Positions 25,042-33,559 of a stretch of DNA of 43,121 bases are shown in pieces. The stretch comes from Pseudomonadota bacterium. GTDB lineage: Bacteria > Pseudomonadota > Alphaproteobacteria > Sphingomonadales > Sphingomonadaceae. Position 1 is the first letter of the stretch, and each line of letters opens with the position of its first letter. The translations under genes and the position numbers were made by a program. The stretch lies in contig JAEZCZ010000061.1 in assembly GCA_023433305.1 (NCBI GenBank), positions 1-43,121 on the forward strand, read 5' to 3'. The notes under the pieces are model-generated. The model saw nothing but the letters and a program-made list of their open reading frames with translations, had not been told where the DNA came from and ran no database searches.

Positions 25042-27732
25042 ATGAAAGCGAATTCCGGTAGATGCCGTGTTCTGTTGTTGGCGAGCGCCTCGGCGCTGGT
25101 CGCCGTGGTTCCACAAGTGGGCCTTGCCCAAGCCGCGCCCGAGCCGGTTCAACAGGACGATGCAGCCAACGCCACCCAAGGCGGCGAGATCGTGGTTACT
25201 GGCAGCCGCGTGCGCGGTGCCGCCCCCGTCGGCTCGACCGTCATCTCACTGGGTCGCGACACCATCGAGAACTCGGCCGCGGTCACGACCGACCGGCTGA
25301 TCAAGGAAATCCCCCAGAACTTCGATCTCGGCGTTTCCGAAAACTCGCGCGCCCAATCGGGCGGCTCGGGCAACATCACTTACGGAAACTCGGTCAACCT
25401 CAGGGGCATCGGCCCTTACGCGACGCTCGTGTTGGTGGACGGTCACCGGGTGGTGAACAATAGCCGCTCGACCGATCCGTCGATCATTCCGACACTGGGC
25501 GTCGAGCGTGTCGAGGTCGTCGCCGACGGCGCTTCGGCCGTTTACGGCTCGGACGCCGTGGCCGGCGTCGTCAACATCGTCCCGCGGCGCACGCTCGACG
25601 GGGTCGAAGCATTCGCCCGCGGCGGCATCGCCGAGCACGGCGATTTCCACGAATGGGCGCTCGGCGCCGCGATCGGCAAGGTGTTCGGACGCGGCCAGGT
25701 CATGCTCGCTTACGAACATGTTGAACGCTCCAACCTCAGCGGCGACGACCGCGACTTCTTCGTCAGCGATCAAACCGCGTTCGGGGGCAACGATTACCGC
25801 ACGACGCGTTGCTCCCCGGGCACTATCCGCGCCGGCGGTGTGACGTACGCCATTCCCGAAGGCGGTGTTACCCAGGCCACCGCGGGCTCACTCGTGGCGG
25901 GCACTCGCAACCTGTGCGACGATCTCGTGGGACAGGACCTGTTTCCCGAGCAGAGCTACGATTCGGTCAACGGCACCGGCACTTTCGAGCTGACCGACTG
26001 GTTGTCCTTCTTCGCAGACGGATTTTATTCCAAGCGCAAGTTCTATCGTCGCGGGCCCTTCCCGGGCACGAGCCTGACCGTCCCCGAGACCAACGCGTTC
26101 TTCGTGCGGCCCGCGGGCTTCACCGGCACGAGCTACAATATCGACTACAGTTTCCGCGACGACATGCCCGCTGGCGACACCGAAGGCTCCGCGGAGAGCT
26201 GGCAAATCACGCCGGGCGTCCGGGTGACTTTGCCCTTCGGTTGGCAGCTGGAAGCTCTCGTCGGTCACGGCGAGACCCACGACTTCTCGGGCGCCTATAC
26301 GGGCATCGGAAATGGCGCTCTCAATGCAGCATTGGCGAGCAGCGACCCGGCGCTCGCCTTCGATCCCTACGGTCTCGGTCGGACGAGCCAGGCCGTGCTC
26401 GACGGCATCGCGAACCAGATATTCCTGGCACCGACCGACGGCAAGCTGACCGCCTACGAAGCGCGGGCCAATGGCGGGCTGTTCGATCTGCCGGGCGGCG
26501 AAGCGAAGCTGGCCGTCGGCTATGAGCGCCAGGAATTCGAAGTGGACCTCGGTTCTGCGCGCGGTGCGCCAACCACGCCGATCGTGTTTCGCAACTTTGG
26601 CCGGAGCGTCGATTCCGTCTATGCCGAGTTGTTCGCCCCATTGCTGGGCCCGGAGAACGACATTCCCGGCCTATACAAGCTGGAGCTCAACGCCGCGGTC
26701 CGCCACGATGCTTACAGCGACGTCGGAAAGACCACCAATCCGAAGTTCGGCATCAACTGGTCGCCGATCCGCGAGATCCGCTTCCGCGGAAGCTATGGCA
26801 CCAGCTTCCGTGCACCGACGATTCCCGAGATCTACGGCAACTCGAACAACCTGTTCGTGCAGAACTACCAGAACCCCGCGGGCGGAGCGCCTCTTCAGGG
26901 AGTGGCTCTCTCCGGCCCCAATCTCGACCTCAAGCCCGAAACTGCCACGACCTGGTCGGTCGGCGTGGATTTCGGCCCGATCGATGGTGTGCGCGTCGGC
27001 GTAACCTACTGGGACGTTCAGTACGAGAACCAGGTGCTCGCCAATCTGTCCAACCTCGCCATCCTCAACCAAGAAGCGCAGTATGCCGGAACCAACATCA
27101 TCCTGCGTGGGGCAGCTGCCGCGGCGCGCGTCGCGGAATTGAATGCTGCTGGGGTCGGCTTCGTCGGCGCGCCAGCGCAGCCGATCCAGCTGTTCGTTGA
27201 CGGACGCAGCCAGAACCTCGGCGTGTCGATCACGCGCGGTGTGGACTTCACGGCCGATTACGAGCTCCCGCTCGGCGAGGGCATCCTCGCCTTCAATGCC
27301 AGCGGAACCTACATCACCGACTACCGCGTTGCGGTCACCCCGACGGCGCCATTGCTGCACCGCCGGAACCACATCTTCCAGCCGCTCAAGTTCAAGGCGC
27401 GCGCCAGCGTCAGCTGGCTGCAAGGGCCACTTTCGGCGCGGCTCATGGCGACGCACGTCGGCGGGTATGTCAACGATGCCATTAGGCCGAGCGAACAAGT
27501 CGCCAGCTATACTCCGGTCGATCTCTCGGTAAGCTGGACGTTCGGGCGGGACGGTTCTTGGAGCCCGTTCGGTTCTGAAGTCACGCTGGGGGCCGAGGTG
27601 AGAAACCTGTTCGACACAGATCCGCCGTACGTGAACATCGCGCCGAGCGGTAACGGCAGCGGCGGCTATGACGCGACGGCAGCCAGCCCCGTCGGCAGAA
27701 TGTTCGCCGCCAGCCTGCGCGTGAAGATCTGA
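25042..27732 (+). CDS. TonB-dependent receptor of the CoA operon
   Basis: An 896-residue outer-membrane transporter. The ATG at 25042 lies after GGGGAGAAGAG, and a signal peptide runs to about 'VGLAQAAP' (residue 29). 'GEIVVTGSRVRG' begins the plug region, followed by 'TTDRLIKEIPQNFD', 'VNLRGIGPYATLVLVDGHRV' features and 'VEVVADGASAVYGSDAVAGVVNI', all typical plug motifs. The barrel contains 'RGSYGTSFRAPTIPEIYG' and ends with hydrophobic alternation 'MFAASLRVKI'. It differs from the receptor at 426 and lacks that receptor's Xanth-Caul motifs. It would import the operon's substrate across the outer membrane. The CapA-like gene begins only 8 bp downstream. Confidence 0.93.
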   Translation: MKANSGRCRVLLLASASALVAVVPQVGLAQAAPEPVQQDDAANATQGGEIVVTGSRVRGAAPVGSTVISLGRDTIENSAAVTTDRLIKEIPQNFDLGVSENSRAQSGGSGNITYGNSVNLRGIGPYATLVLVDGHRVVNNSRSTDPSIIPTLGVERVEVVADGASAVYGSDAVAGVVNIVPRRTLDGVEAFARGGIAEHGDFHEWALGAAIGKVFGRGQVMLAYEHVERSNLSGDDRDFFVSDQTAFGGNDYRTTRCSPGTIRAGGVTYAIPEGGVTQATAGSLVAGTRNLCDDLVGQDLFPEQSYDSVNGTGTFELTDWLSFFADGFYSKRKFYRRGPFPGTSLTVPETNAFFVRPAGFTGTSYNIDYSFRDDMPAGDTEGSAESWQITPGVRVTLPFGWQLEALVGHGETHDFSGAYTGIGNGALNAALASSDPALAFDPYGLGRTSQAVLDGIANQIFLAPTDGKLTAYEARANGGLFDLPGGEAKLAVGYERQEFEVDLGSARGAPTTPIVFRNFGRSVDSVYAELFAPLLGPENDIPGLYKLELNAAVRHDAYSDVGKTTNPKFGINWSPIREIRFRGSYGTSFRAPTIPEIYGNSNNLFVQNYQNPAGGAPLQGVALSGPNLDLKPETATTWSVGVDFGPIDGVRVGVTYWDVQYENQVLANLSNLAILNQEAQYAGTNIILRGAAAAARVAELNAAGVGFVGAPAQPIQLFVDGRSQNLGVSITRGVDFTADYELPLGEGILAFNASGTYITDYRVAVTPTAPLLHRRNHIFQPLKFKARASVSWLQGPLSARLMATHVGGYVNDAIRPSEQVASYTPVDLSVSWTFGRDGSWSPFGSEVTLGAEVRNLFDTDPPYVNIAPSGNGSGGYDATAASPVGRMFAASLRVKI

Positions 27733-27740
27733 ACGCTTCA

Positions 27741-28850
27741 ATGGGTCGCGCCGAGGTTCTCGATATTGCCGTGGCCGGCGATCTGGTGCTCGATGAGCCC
27801 GACGCCGGCCATTGGTTGTCGGGGATCGCGCCGGCCCTGAAGCAGGCGGACATTGCCGTCGGACATCTCGAGGTGCCGCACACGCGGCGCGGCCAGGAGC
27901 TCGCCGGCGACGTGCCCGCGCCGGGTGCCCCACCTGAAAACCTCGCCGCGCTGGCCGATGCCGGTTTCGGTATGCTGAGCCTTGCCGGCAATCACATGTC
28001 TGATTGCGGGCCGGAGGGTATCGCGGACACCATAGAGGGCCTCGATGCGCTCGGATTGGCGCATGCTGGCGCCGGACCCGACCTGGCCTCCGCGCGTGCG
28101 GCTGCATGGTTTCAGGCAGGATCGGCTCGTGTCGCCTTGCTGAGCTACAACTGCGGCGGGCCGGAGGCCGGTTGGGCGGCGCCGGGCCGGGCCGGGGTCG
28201 CCTATCTGCGGGTCGCCACCTCGGATGGCTCGCCTGTCGCTCCTGCCGCCCCCCTGGTTTCGGCCGAAGATGAAGCGTTCGCCGTTCTCGCCGAGGATAT
28301 TGCGGCGGTTCGCGAGCGCGCCGACGTGGTGCTGGTCGCGATGCACAAAGGAATGGTCCACGTGCCGGCACTGCTTGCACCCTACGAGCGGCCGCTTGCC
28401 CATGCGGCCATCGAGGCGGGCGCCGATGCGGTGCTCGGGCATCACGCGCATATCGCGAAGGGGATAGAATTTCATCGCGGCCGTCCGATCTTTCACGGCC
28501 TCGGTAACGCTTGCGTGGTCACCTCCGCTTTGAGTCCCGATCAGGATCACCCCGCGCGCGCCGCGTGGGCAGAGAAGCGCAAGCGCCTTTTCGGTTTCGA
28601 GCCCGATCAGGAATATCGCTTGGCGCCTTTTCACCCCGAGGCGGTAAACGCCTTCATCGGCCGCGTGGTCTGGCAGGACGGGGAGCTTCGCGCGGGCATC
28701 CAGCCCGTCCACGTCGAGCCGCCCGGGCGCCCAGTGCTCGCGGAGGGCGAACGCCGGCACGAAATCTGTCGCTATGTCGAGCGCATCACGGTCGCGGGCG
28801 GGCTCCCAGCCATTCGGATCGACGAGCAGGGTTGGGTCAGGGAAGCATGA
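27741..28850 (+). CDS. CapA/PgsA-like metallophosphatase-fold protein
   Basis: A 369-residue protein of the CapA (poly-gamma-glutamate/capsule PgsA) family with a calcineurin-like metallophosphatase fold. Motifs in order are 'IAVAGDLVLDEPD' (G13-D14), 'HLEVPHT', 'LSLAGNHMSDCGPEG', 'VLVAMHKGM' in place of the usual HWG, and 'AVLGHHAHIAKGIEF'. No signal peptide is evident, so it is probably cytoplasmic. It begins 8 bp after the receptor stop without a strong ribosome site and overlaps the TRAP gene by ATGA. Capsule synthesis is unlikely in this setting; an amide, lactone or phosphate hydrolysis of the imported compound is possible. CapA members in catabolic operons are poorly characterised, so the role is open. 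Confidence 0.75.
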   Translation: MGRAEVLDIAVAGDLVLDEPDAGHWLSGIAPALKQADIAVGHLEVPHTRRGQELAGDVPAPGAPPENLAALADAGFGMLSLAGNHMSDCGPEGIADTIEGLDALGLAHAGAGPDLASARAAAWFQAGSARVALLSYNCGGPEAGWAAPGRAGVAYLRVATSDGSPVAPAAPLVSAEDEAFAVLAEDIAAVRERADVVLVAMHKGMVHVPALLAPYERPLAHAAIEAGADAVLGHHAHIAKGIEFHRGRPIFHGLGNACVVTSALSPDQDHPARAAWAEKRKRLFGFEPDQEYRLAPFHPEAVNAFIGRVVWQDGELRAGIQPVHVEPPGRPVLAEGERRHEICRYVERITVAGGLPAIRIDEQGWVREA

Positions 28851-29296
28851 GCCGGCTGCATAGCGTCATGATCTGGACGGGCGGTGCCGCCTTGTTGGCG
28901 GCTACCGCGGTGGACACGATCTCCGTGATCGGCCGCCAGGTCGGATATTCGGTGCATGGCGCGATCGAGCTCATCCAGGCGGCCGTGCTGGTCGCCGGCG
29001 CGATCGCGCTGATCGCCGCAACCGTCGCGAACAGTCACGCGCGCGTGCGCATTCTGGTCGAGCGGCTCGGGAGCGCCAGGCCTTGGACCGAACGGATCGG
29101 CGACGCGCTCTCGGTCGTGTTTTTGGCTGCCCTGCTGGTCGGATCGGCGTGGCTCTCCGCCGATCTCTGGAACAGCCATGAAGTGAGCGAGATCGCGGGC
29201 GTGCCGTGGCGCTGGCTACGGCTGTTCGCCAACCTCGCCCTGCTGGCGATGATAGCGATCCTTCTTCGCGATCTGGTGCGGGGACGCGGCCGATGA
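28847..29296 (+). CDS. TRAP transporter small permease (DctQ type)
   Basis: A 149-residue membrane protein with about four hydrophobic segments, matching the DctQ small subunit of tripartite ATP-independent periplasmic transporters. The ATG overlaps the CapA stop (ATGA), and its own TGA overlaps the DctM start in the same way. 'VDTISVIGRQVGYSV' in the first segment resembles the DctQ region preceding the second helix. It pairs with the DctM protein to form the sodium- or proton-driven importer fed by the DctP protein encoded at 34863. Its placement, with the binding-protein gene three genes later rather than adjacent, is unusual. Confidence 0.83.
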   Translation: MSRLHSVMIWTGGAALLAATAVDTISVIGRQVGYSVHGAIELIQAAVLVAGAIALIAATVANSHARVRILVERLGSARPWTERIGDALSVVFLAALLVGSAWLSADLWNSHEVSEIAGVPWRWLRLFANLALLAMIAILLRDLVRGRGR

Positions 29297-30600
29297 TGGC
29301 GACCCCCATGACAGGCCTCGTGGGCGTCGTCATCCTGCTCGCTCTCCTGCTGGCCGGCGTCCGCATCGGCGTTGCGCTCGGTCTCGTCGGCCTGGCCGGC
29401 CTGGCGATCGTTCTCGGCCCCGAGGCCGCGGTCATCAAGGGCGGGGTAGTCATCATAGAAACCCTCACTCGCTATGAACTCGGGACCCTTCCGCTGTTCC
29501 TGCTCATGGCGCAAATTTTCTTCGCCGCCGATGCGAGCCGGGACCTATTCGACGCCGCCGCGCGCTTCGTAGGTCACCGTCGCGGGGGTCTGGCTTACGC
29601 CGCGGTCGGCGGATGCGGTGGTTTCGGAGCGATCAACGGATCGAGCCTCGCCACGGCCGCGACCGTCGGGATGGTGGCGCTCCCCGAAATGCGCAAACGT
29701 GGCTATGCCGACACGCTTGCGACCGGCTCGGTCGCTGCCGGCGGGACGCTCGGCCAAATGATCCCGCCTTCGGGCGCACTGATCGTCTATGGCATCATCG
29801 CCGAGCAATCGATTGGCACACTGTTCACGGCAGCGATCATTCCTGGCCTCACGCAGATGCTCTTCTACATCCTGGTGATCTGGCTGCTCGTCCGCTGGCG
29901 CCCTGATCTCGGGCCGACCAGCGAGCGCGCAAGCTGGCCCGAGCGGTGGCGTTCGCTCGCCCGGATCTGGGACATGCTGCTCCTGATCGTCGTCGTCATC
30001 GGCGGAATCGCGTTCGGCTGGATCAGCCCCTCCGAAGCGGCGGCAGTGGGCGCCGCAGGCGCGCTGGCGATCGCCGCGATCCGCCGCCGGCTTGGTTTTG
30101 CCATGCTCAAGGAAGCCTTTGCCCGGACACTCGAGACAAGCGGCCTGATCTTCCTGGTCATCATCGGCGCGTTGATATTCTCGGTCTTCGTCAGCGTGAC
30201 CGGATTGGCAGGCGCCGTGGGAGACCTGATATCCGGCTTCGGCCTTGGACCTTTCGGCACGTTGCTGCTGATAGCTGTCTTCCTGCTGGTGCTCGGTTCC
30301 GTTCTCGATGGCCTTGCCCTGATGTTGCTGACCACGCCGATCCTGCTCCCCATCGTCACCGAGGCCGGCATGACGGCGATTTGGTTCGGCATTTTCATCA
30401 CGCGCGCCATGGAGATTGGTTTTGTGCATCCTCCCCTGGGGATGAACCTTTATGTTATCCAAGGCGTGGCCAAGGACGTGTCGATCCAGCGCATCTTCAA
30501 AGGTGTGCTGCCGTTCCTGGCGAGCGACTTCGTCCACTTGCTGCTGCTCCTGCTTTTCCCGGCGCTGGTCCTCTGGCTGCCTGAACTCCTTGGACATTGA
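29293..30600 (+). CDS. TRAP transporter large permease (DctM type)
   Basis: A 435-residue inner-membrane protein with roughly twelve hydrophobic segments. It forms the transport channel of a TRAP system for carboxylic acids. Family motifs include 'YELGTLPLFLLMAQIFF', 'GGCGGFGAINGSSLATAATVG', 'LATGSVAAGGTLGQMIPPSG' and 'GFVHPPLGMNLYVIQGV', all strongly typical of DctM. Two consecutive ATG codons (29293, 29296) are possible starts; the first overlaps the DctQ stop. The stop (TGA 30598-30600) overlaps the next ATG by one base. The conserved small, polar signature regions suggest a functional carrier for an organic or hydroxy acid. Confidence 0.95.
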   Translation: MMATPMTGLVGVVILLALLLAGVRIGVALGLVGLAGLAIVLGPEAAVIKGGVVIIETLTRYELGTLPLFLLMAQIFFAADASRDLFDAAARFVGHRRGGLAYAAVGGCGGFGAINGSSLATAATVGMVALPEMRKRGYADTLATGSVAAGGTLGQMIPPSGALIVYGIIAEQSIGTLFTAAIIPGLTQMLFYILVIWLLVRWRPDLGPTSERASWPERWRSLARIWDMLLLIVVVIGGIAFGWISPSEAAAVGAAGALAIAAIRRRLGFAMLKEAFARTLETSGLIFLVIIGALIFSVFVSVTGLAGAVGDLISGFGLGPFGTLLLIAVFLLVLGSVLDGLALMLLTTPILLPIVTEAGMTAIWFGIFITRAMEIGFVHPPLGMNLYVIQGVAKDVSIQRIFKGVLPFLASDFVHLLLLLLFPALVLWLPELLGH

Positions 30601-31478
30601 TGATGATTGCGACCGTCGGTCCCTGCCTTCCTGTCGACCTCCTCGCCGCTTCCGGCCACTTTGCCGGGCCCCTCGCGTGGCGGCTCGACCGGCCGACGCC
30701 GCGCGCCGACACGTGGCTCGAAAGCCGCTTCCCTCGCTGGGCACGATCGATCCTGGAGGACTGGGCGGACGGCCGCTACGACGACCACGACGCCGTGGTC
30801 TTCAGCCGCGGTGAGGACGTCGCGCAACGGCTCTACTACTACATCTGCGAGTTGCAGCGACGCGGAATCGTCGGAGGGCCACGCGCAGTCATCTTCGACG
30901 TGGCCAAGATCCCGCGCGACACGAGCGAAGCCCATACGATCGCCGCGGTCCGCTCGCTCGCCGCCGAGCTAGGCCTCGACGAGACCGCGCTGGCGCAAGG
31001 TATCGCGGCGACCAACGAACGGCGCCTGCAGGCAGTGGCCGCCCCGGAGGCACCGACCTGTCTCCTGCCGGGAACCCCGCCACCGCAAGGGCTGTTGCAC
31101 CAGGCCGTCCAGGACGCCGGGTTCACCCCGATCGGGCACACGCTGTCCGAGAGCTGGGCCGACCCCGGACCGGTAGTCGATGCCGAAGGCGACGCTGCGA
31201 CGGCGATCGGCCGGCAGGTTCACGCTCGGCGTAACGAGTGGCGCGGTTTCGGCGATGCCGCGCGGCAGACCGTGGAGCTTGCGGCCGCCGTGCACGCGGC
31301 TGCGGCGATCCTCTGGTACACCGAAGAGGACGAGGCCGGGATCTGGCAGCTTCCGCACATCCGCGCCGCGTTGGCCGAGGCGGGCGTGCCGACACTTGTG
31401 ATGACCCGGCGCGACGAGCGCGGAAGCGACGGTGCTCCCGGCGAGATCCAGGCATTCCTGCAAGGACTGAGTTCGTGA
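30600..31478 (+). CDS. Short 2-hydroxyacyl-CoA dehydratase / benzoyl-CoA reductase subunit (BcrC/HgdB-like)
   Basis: A 292-residue member of the 2-hydroxyacyl-CoA dehydratase D family, whose enzymes use a [4Fe-4S]-bearing subunit pair to dehydrate hydroxyacyl-CoA or reduce aromatic CoA esters. Resemblance is seen in the N-terminal 'VDLLAASGHFAGPLAW', 'DTWLESRFPRWARSIL', 'YDDHDAVVFSRGEDVAQRLY' and 'YICELQRRG', and in the C-terminal 'GIWQLPHIRAALAEAGVPTL'. Known subunits are nearer 380 residues. Cysteines are only C9, C83 and C154; positions where relatives carry cluster ligands read FPRWARS, SRGED and TEEDEAG with none. The ATG at 30600 shares one base with the DctM stop; an ATG at 30603 and a TTG at 30597 also exist. 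It pairs with the gene at 33556. Function may differ from the classic enzyme. Confidence 0.7.
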   Translation: MMIATVGPCLPVDLLAASGHFAGPLAWRLDRPTPRADTWLESRFPRWARSILEDWADGRYDDHDAVVFSRGEDVAQRLYYYICELQRRGIVGGPRAVIFDVAKIPRDTSEAHTIAAVRSLAAELGLDETALAQGIAATNERRLQAVAAPEAPTCLLPGTPPPQGLLHQAVQDAGFTPIGHTLSESWADPGPVVDAEGDAATAIGRQVHARRNEWRGFGDAARQTVELAAAVHAAAAILWYTEEDEAGIWQLPHIRAALAEAGVPTLVMTRRDERGSDGAPGEIQAFLQGLSS

Positions 31479-33559
31479 AACCGCTCGCCGGACATCGCGT
31501 CGCGACGCTTGGCGGGATGGCGGACCGCCCGCTCGCCCGGTTTCTCGCTTCGCTGGGCGCCGAGATCGGCGGCGAGGTGGAGGGCGCGTCCTTCGTCATC
31601 GACGACATCGGCCTCGAAGGCCTGACCGATCTGCGATTGGCCGAGGATACGATCCACGTCTCGGTCACCACGTTCGGTTCGGGCGGGCCGCGCAGCGGCT
31701 GGCGCGGCGGCGAATTCGTCGCCTCGGCGATGGGCGGGGCGTTGCGCGTGACCGGTGAGCCTGCCCGGCCACCGGTCAAGGAGGCGGGTGACGCCTGCAC
31801 CTTCCACGCAGACATGGTCGCCGCCACGGGGGCCTTGAGCGCGCACTACGCCCGCGGCACTCACGGCAAGGGCCAGCACGTCGACGTCTCGATCCAGCAG
31901 GTCGCGCTCAGCCGCAACTACAACGGCGTGCTCGTCTGGCAGTTCGACCGGCGCAAGCTCAAGCGCGCGGGCGGCGCGCTCGCCTATGGTAAGGCCACGG
32001 TGCGCGCCATCTGGCAACTCGCCGACGGATGGTGCTTCCATTCGCTGATGACCGGCCGCTTGGGCGCGCCCGCGAACCAGGCGCTGTCCGACTGGATGGA
32101 CGAGACCGGCATGGCCAATCCGATGCGTAACACGGACTGGTTGAGCTACAACCGTTCGACCCTGCCCGCCGAAACCCGCGCCGAATGGGAAAGCGCGATC
32201 GCGGCGTTCTTCGCTTCCCGGACCAAAGCCGAGATTGCGGTCGAAGGCCGCCGCCGCGGCATCAACGCCTGCGTCGTCAACGAACCCGCGGACGTGCTCG
32301 CCGACCCGCACCTGGAGGCGCGCGGCTTCCTCGCCACCCCCTCGGGCCTGCCTGAGCGCTTCGCCGCGATCCGCGAAGGAGCGCCCGCGGCCGCGCCGGC
32401 CATCCATGCCGGTGTGCGGCCCGGGCCGCTTTCGGGTGTGAAGGTGCTGGACTTCGCCTGGGCGCTCGTCGGCTCGATCACCACCAAGACGCTTGGCGAC
32501 CTCGGCGCCGATATCGTCAAGGTCGAGAGCCGCACACGCCCCGATCTCGCGCGGCTCGATGTGCAAGTCTCCGCCTCGCAGCCCGGCAATTTCGACGACA
32601 AGCCGTGGTTCGCGCACATGAACACGTCGAAGCGCAGCTTGTCGCTCAATATGAAGGATGCGCGCTCGCGCGAGGTGCTCGATCCGCTCATCGACTGGGC
32701 GGACGTCGTGGTCGAAAATTTCTCCCCCGGCACCATGAAGAAGCTCGGGCTCGATTACGATGCGCTCGCCGCGCGCAATCCCGGCATCGTCATGGTTTCG
32801 GGCAGCGTGTTCGGGCAGACCGGCCCGCTGGCACAGGAATGGGGCGTCGACGGCACCGGCGGCGCTTTGTCGGGCCGGACCTATCTCACCGGTTACGCCG
32901 ACGGCAATCCCGTGATCCCCGGCGCCGTGCCCTATGGCGACGTGATCGTGCCCTACGTCATGGCCGCCCATGTCGCCGCGGCGCTGCAGTATCGGCGCGA
33001 GACCGGGCGGGGGTGCCACGTCGATGCTTCGATGTACGAGATTTGCGTCCAGCAGATGCGCGAATACCTGGCGGCCGCACGACGCGGGGAGCGGCCGCAG
33101 AGGACGGGCAACGCGGATGCCAAGGTCGCGTGGCAGGATGTCCTTCCGGCCGCGGGCGAAGACCGGTGGGTCGCCGTATCGCTCTTCGATGACGCCGACA
33201 GGGCTAAGTTCGCCGCTGTCGCCGGCGACGACCCCGCGGGTTGGACCTCGACCCGCGAGGACCATGCCATCGTCGCCGAATTGCAGGCGGCAGGCATCGC
33301 CGCCGGCGTCGTGCAGGACGCCGAAGACATGCTCGAGCGCGATCCGCAACTCGCCGCCCGGCAGGCCCTGGTCACGCTCGACCATCCGCTGCTCGGGCCG
33401 TTCGGGCACATCGCGACGCCGCTCCGCTTCTCTCGCGATGCGTTCCAGCCGTTCCGTGCGCCGCGAATGGGCGAGCATGTCGACGAGATTGCTCGAACGC
33501 TCTGCGGAATGACCCCCGAGCGGATCGCCGAATTCGAGATCGCAGGAGTGTTCCAATGA
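31475..33559 (+). CDS. Tandem (fused) class III CoA-transferase, CaiB/BaiF family
   Basis: A 694-residue protein with two CaiB/BaiF CoA-transferase domains in tandem; ordinary members are about 400 residues and form interlocked homodimers. The GTG at 31475 overlaps the previous stop (GTGA) and gives 'KPLAGHRVATLGG', matching the typical family start. The N-half (about 1-310) is shortened and contains 'GKGQHVDVSIQQVAL' with Q142 where a D or E is usual. The C-half (about 315-694) begins 'PLSGVKVLDFAWALVGS', includes 'ENFSPGTMKKLGLDYDAL', and has 'CHVDASMYEICV' with D517 and E522, closer to E. coli CaiB. It probably transfers CoA onto the imported acid before the dehydratase-like pair acts. The ATGA overlap with the next gene indicates coupling. 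Confidence 0.87.
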   Translation: MKPLAGHRVATLGGMADRPLARFLASLGAEIGGEVEGASFVIDDIGLEGLTDLRLAEDTIHVSVTTFGSGGPRSGWRGGEFVASAMGGALRVTGEPARPPVKEAGDACTFHADMVAATGALSAHYARGTHGKGQHVDVSIQQVALSRNYNGVLVWQFDRRKLKRAGGALAYGKATVRAIWQLADGWCFHSLMTGRLGAPANQALSDWMDETGMANPMRNTDWLSYNRSTLPAETRAEWESAIAAFFASRTKAEIAVEGRRRGINACVVNEPADVLADPHLEARGFLATPSGLPERFAAIREGAPAAAPAIHAGVRPGPLSGVKVLDFAWALVGSITTKTLGDLGADIVKVESRTRPDLARLDVQVSASQPGNFDDKPWFAHMNTSKRSLSLNMKDARSREVLDPLIDWADVVVENFSPGTMKKLGLDYDALAARNPGIVMVSGSVFGQTGPLAQEWGVDGTGGALSGRTYLTGYADGNPVIPGAVPYGDVIVPYVMAAHVAAALQYRRETGRGCHVDASMYEICVQQMREYLAAARRGERPQRTGNADAKVAWQDVLPAAGEDRWVAVSLFDDADRAKFAAVAGDDPAGWTSTREDHAIVAELQAAGIAAGVVQDAEDMLERDPQLAARQALVTLDHPLLGPFGHIATPLRFSRDAFQPFRAPRMGEHVDEIARTLCGMTPERIAEFEIAGVFQ

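Noticed and set aside
26671..28380. 569-codon minus-strand open frame opposite the second receptor and CapA-like gene
   Set aside because: Its composition (Arg/Pro-rich) and lack of a ribosome site or motif indicate an antisense shadow of two confident genes.
31220..33556. 778-codon open reading frame on the minus strand opposite the tandem CoA-transferase gene
   Set aside because: It mirrors a strongly recognised CaiB/BaiF gene, has no family-like motif and is rich in Arg, Gly and Asp as expected of antisense reading of high-GC codons.
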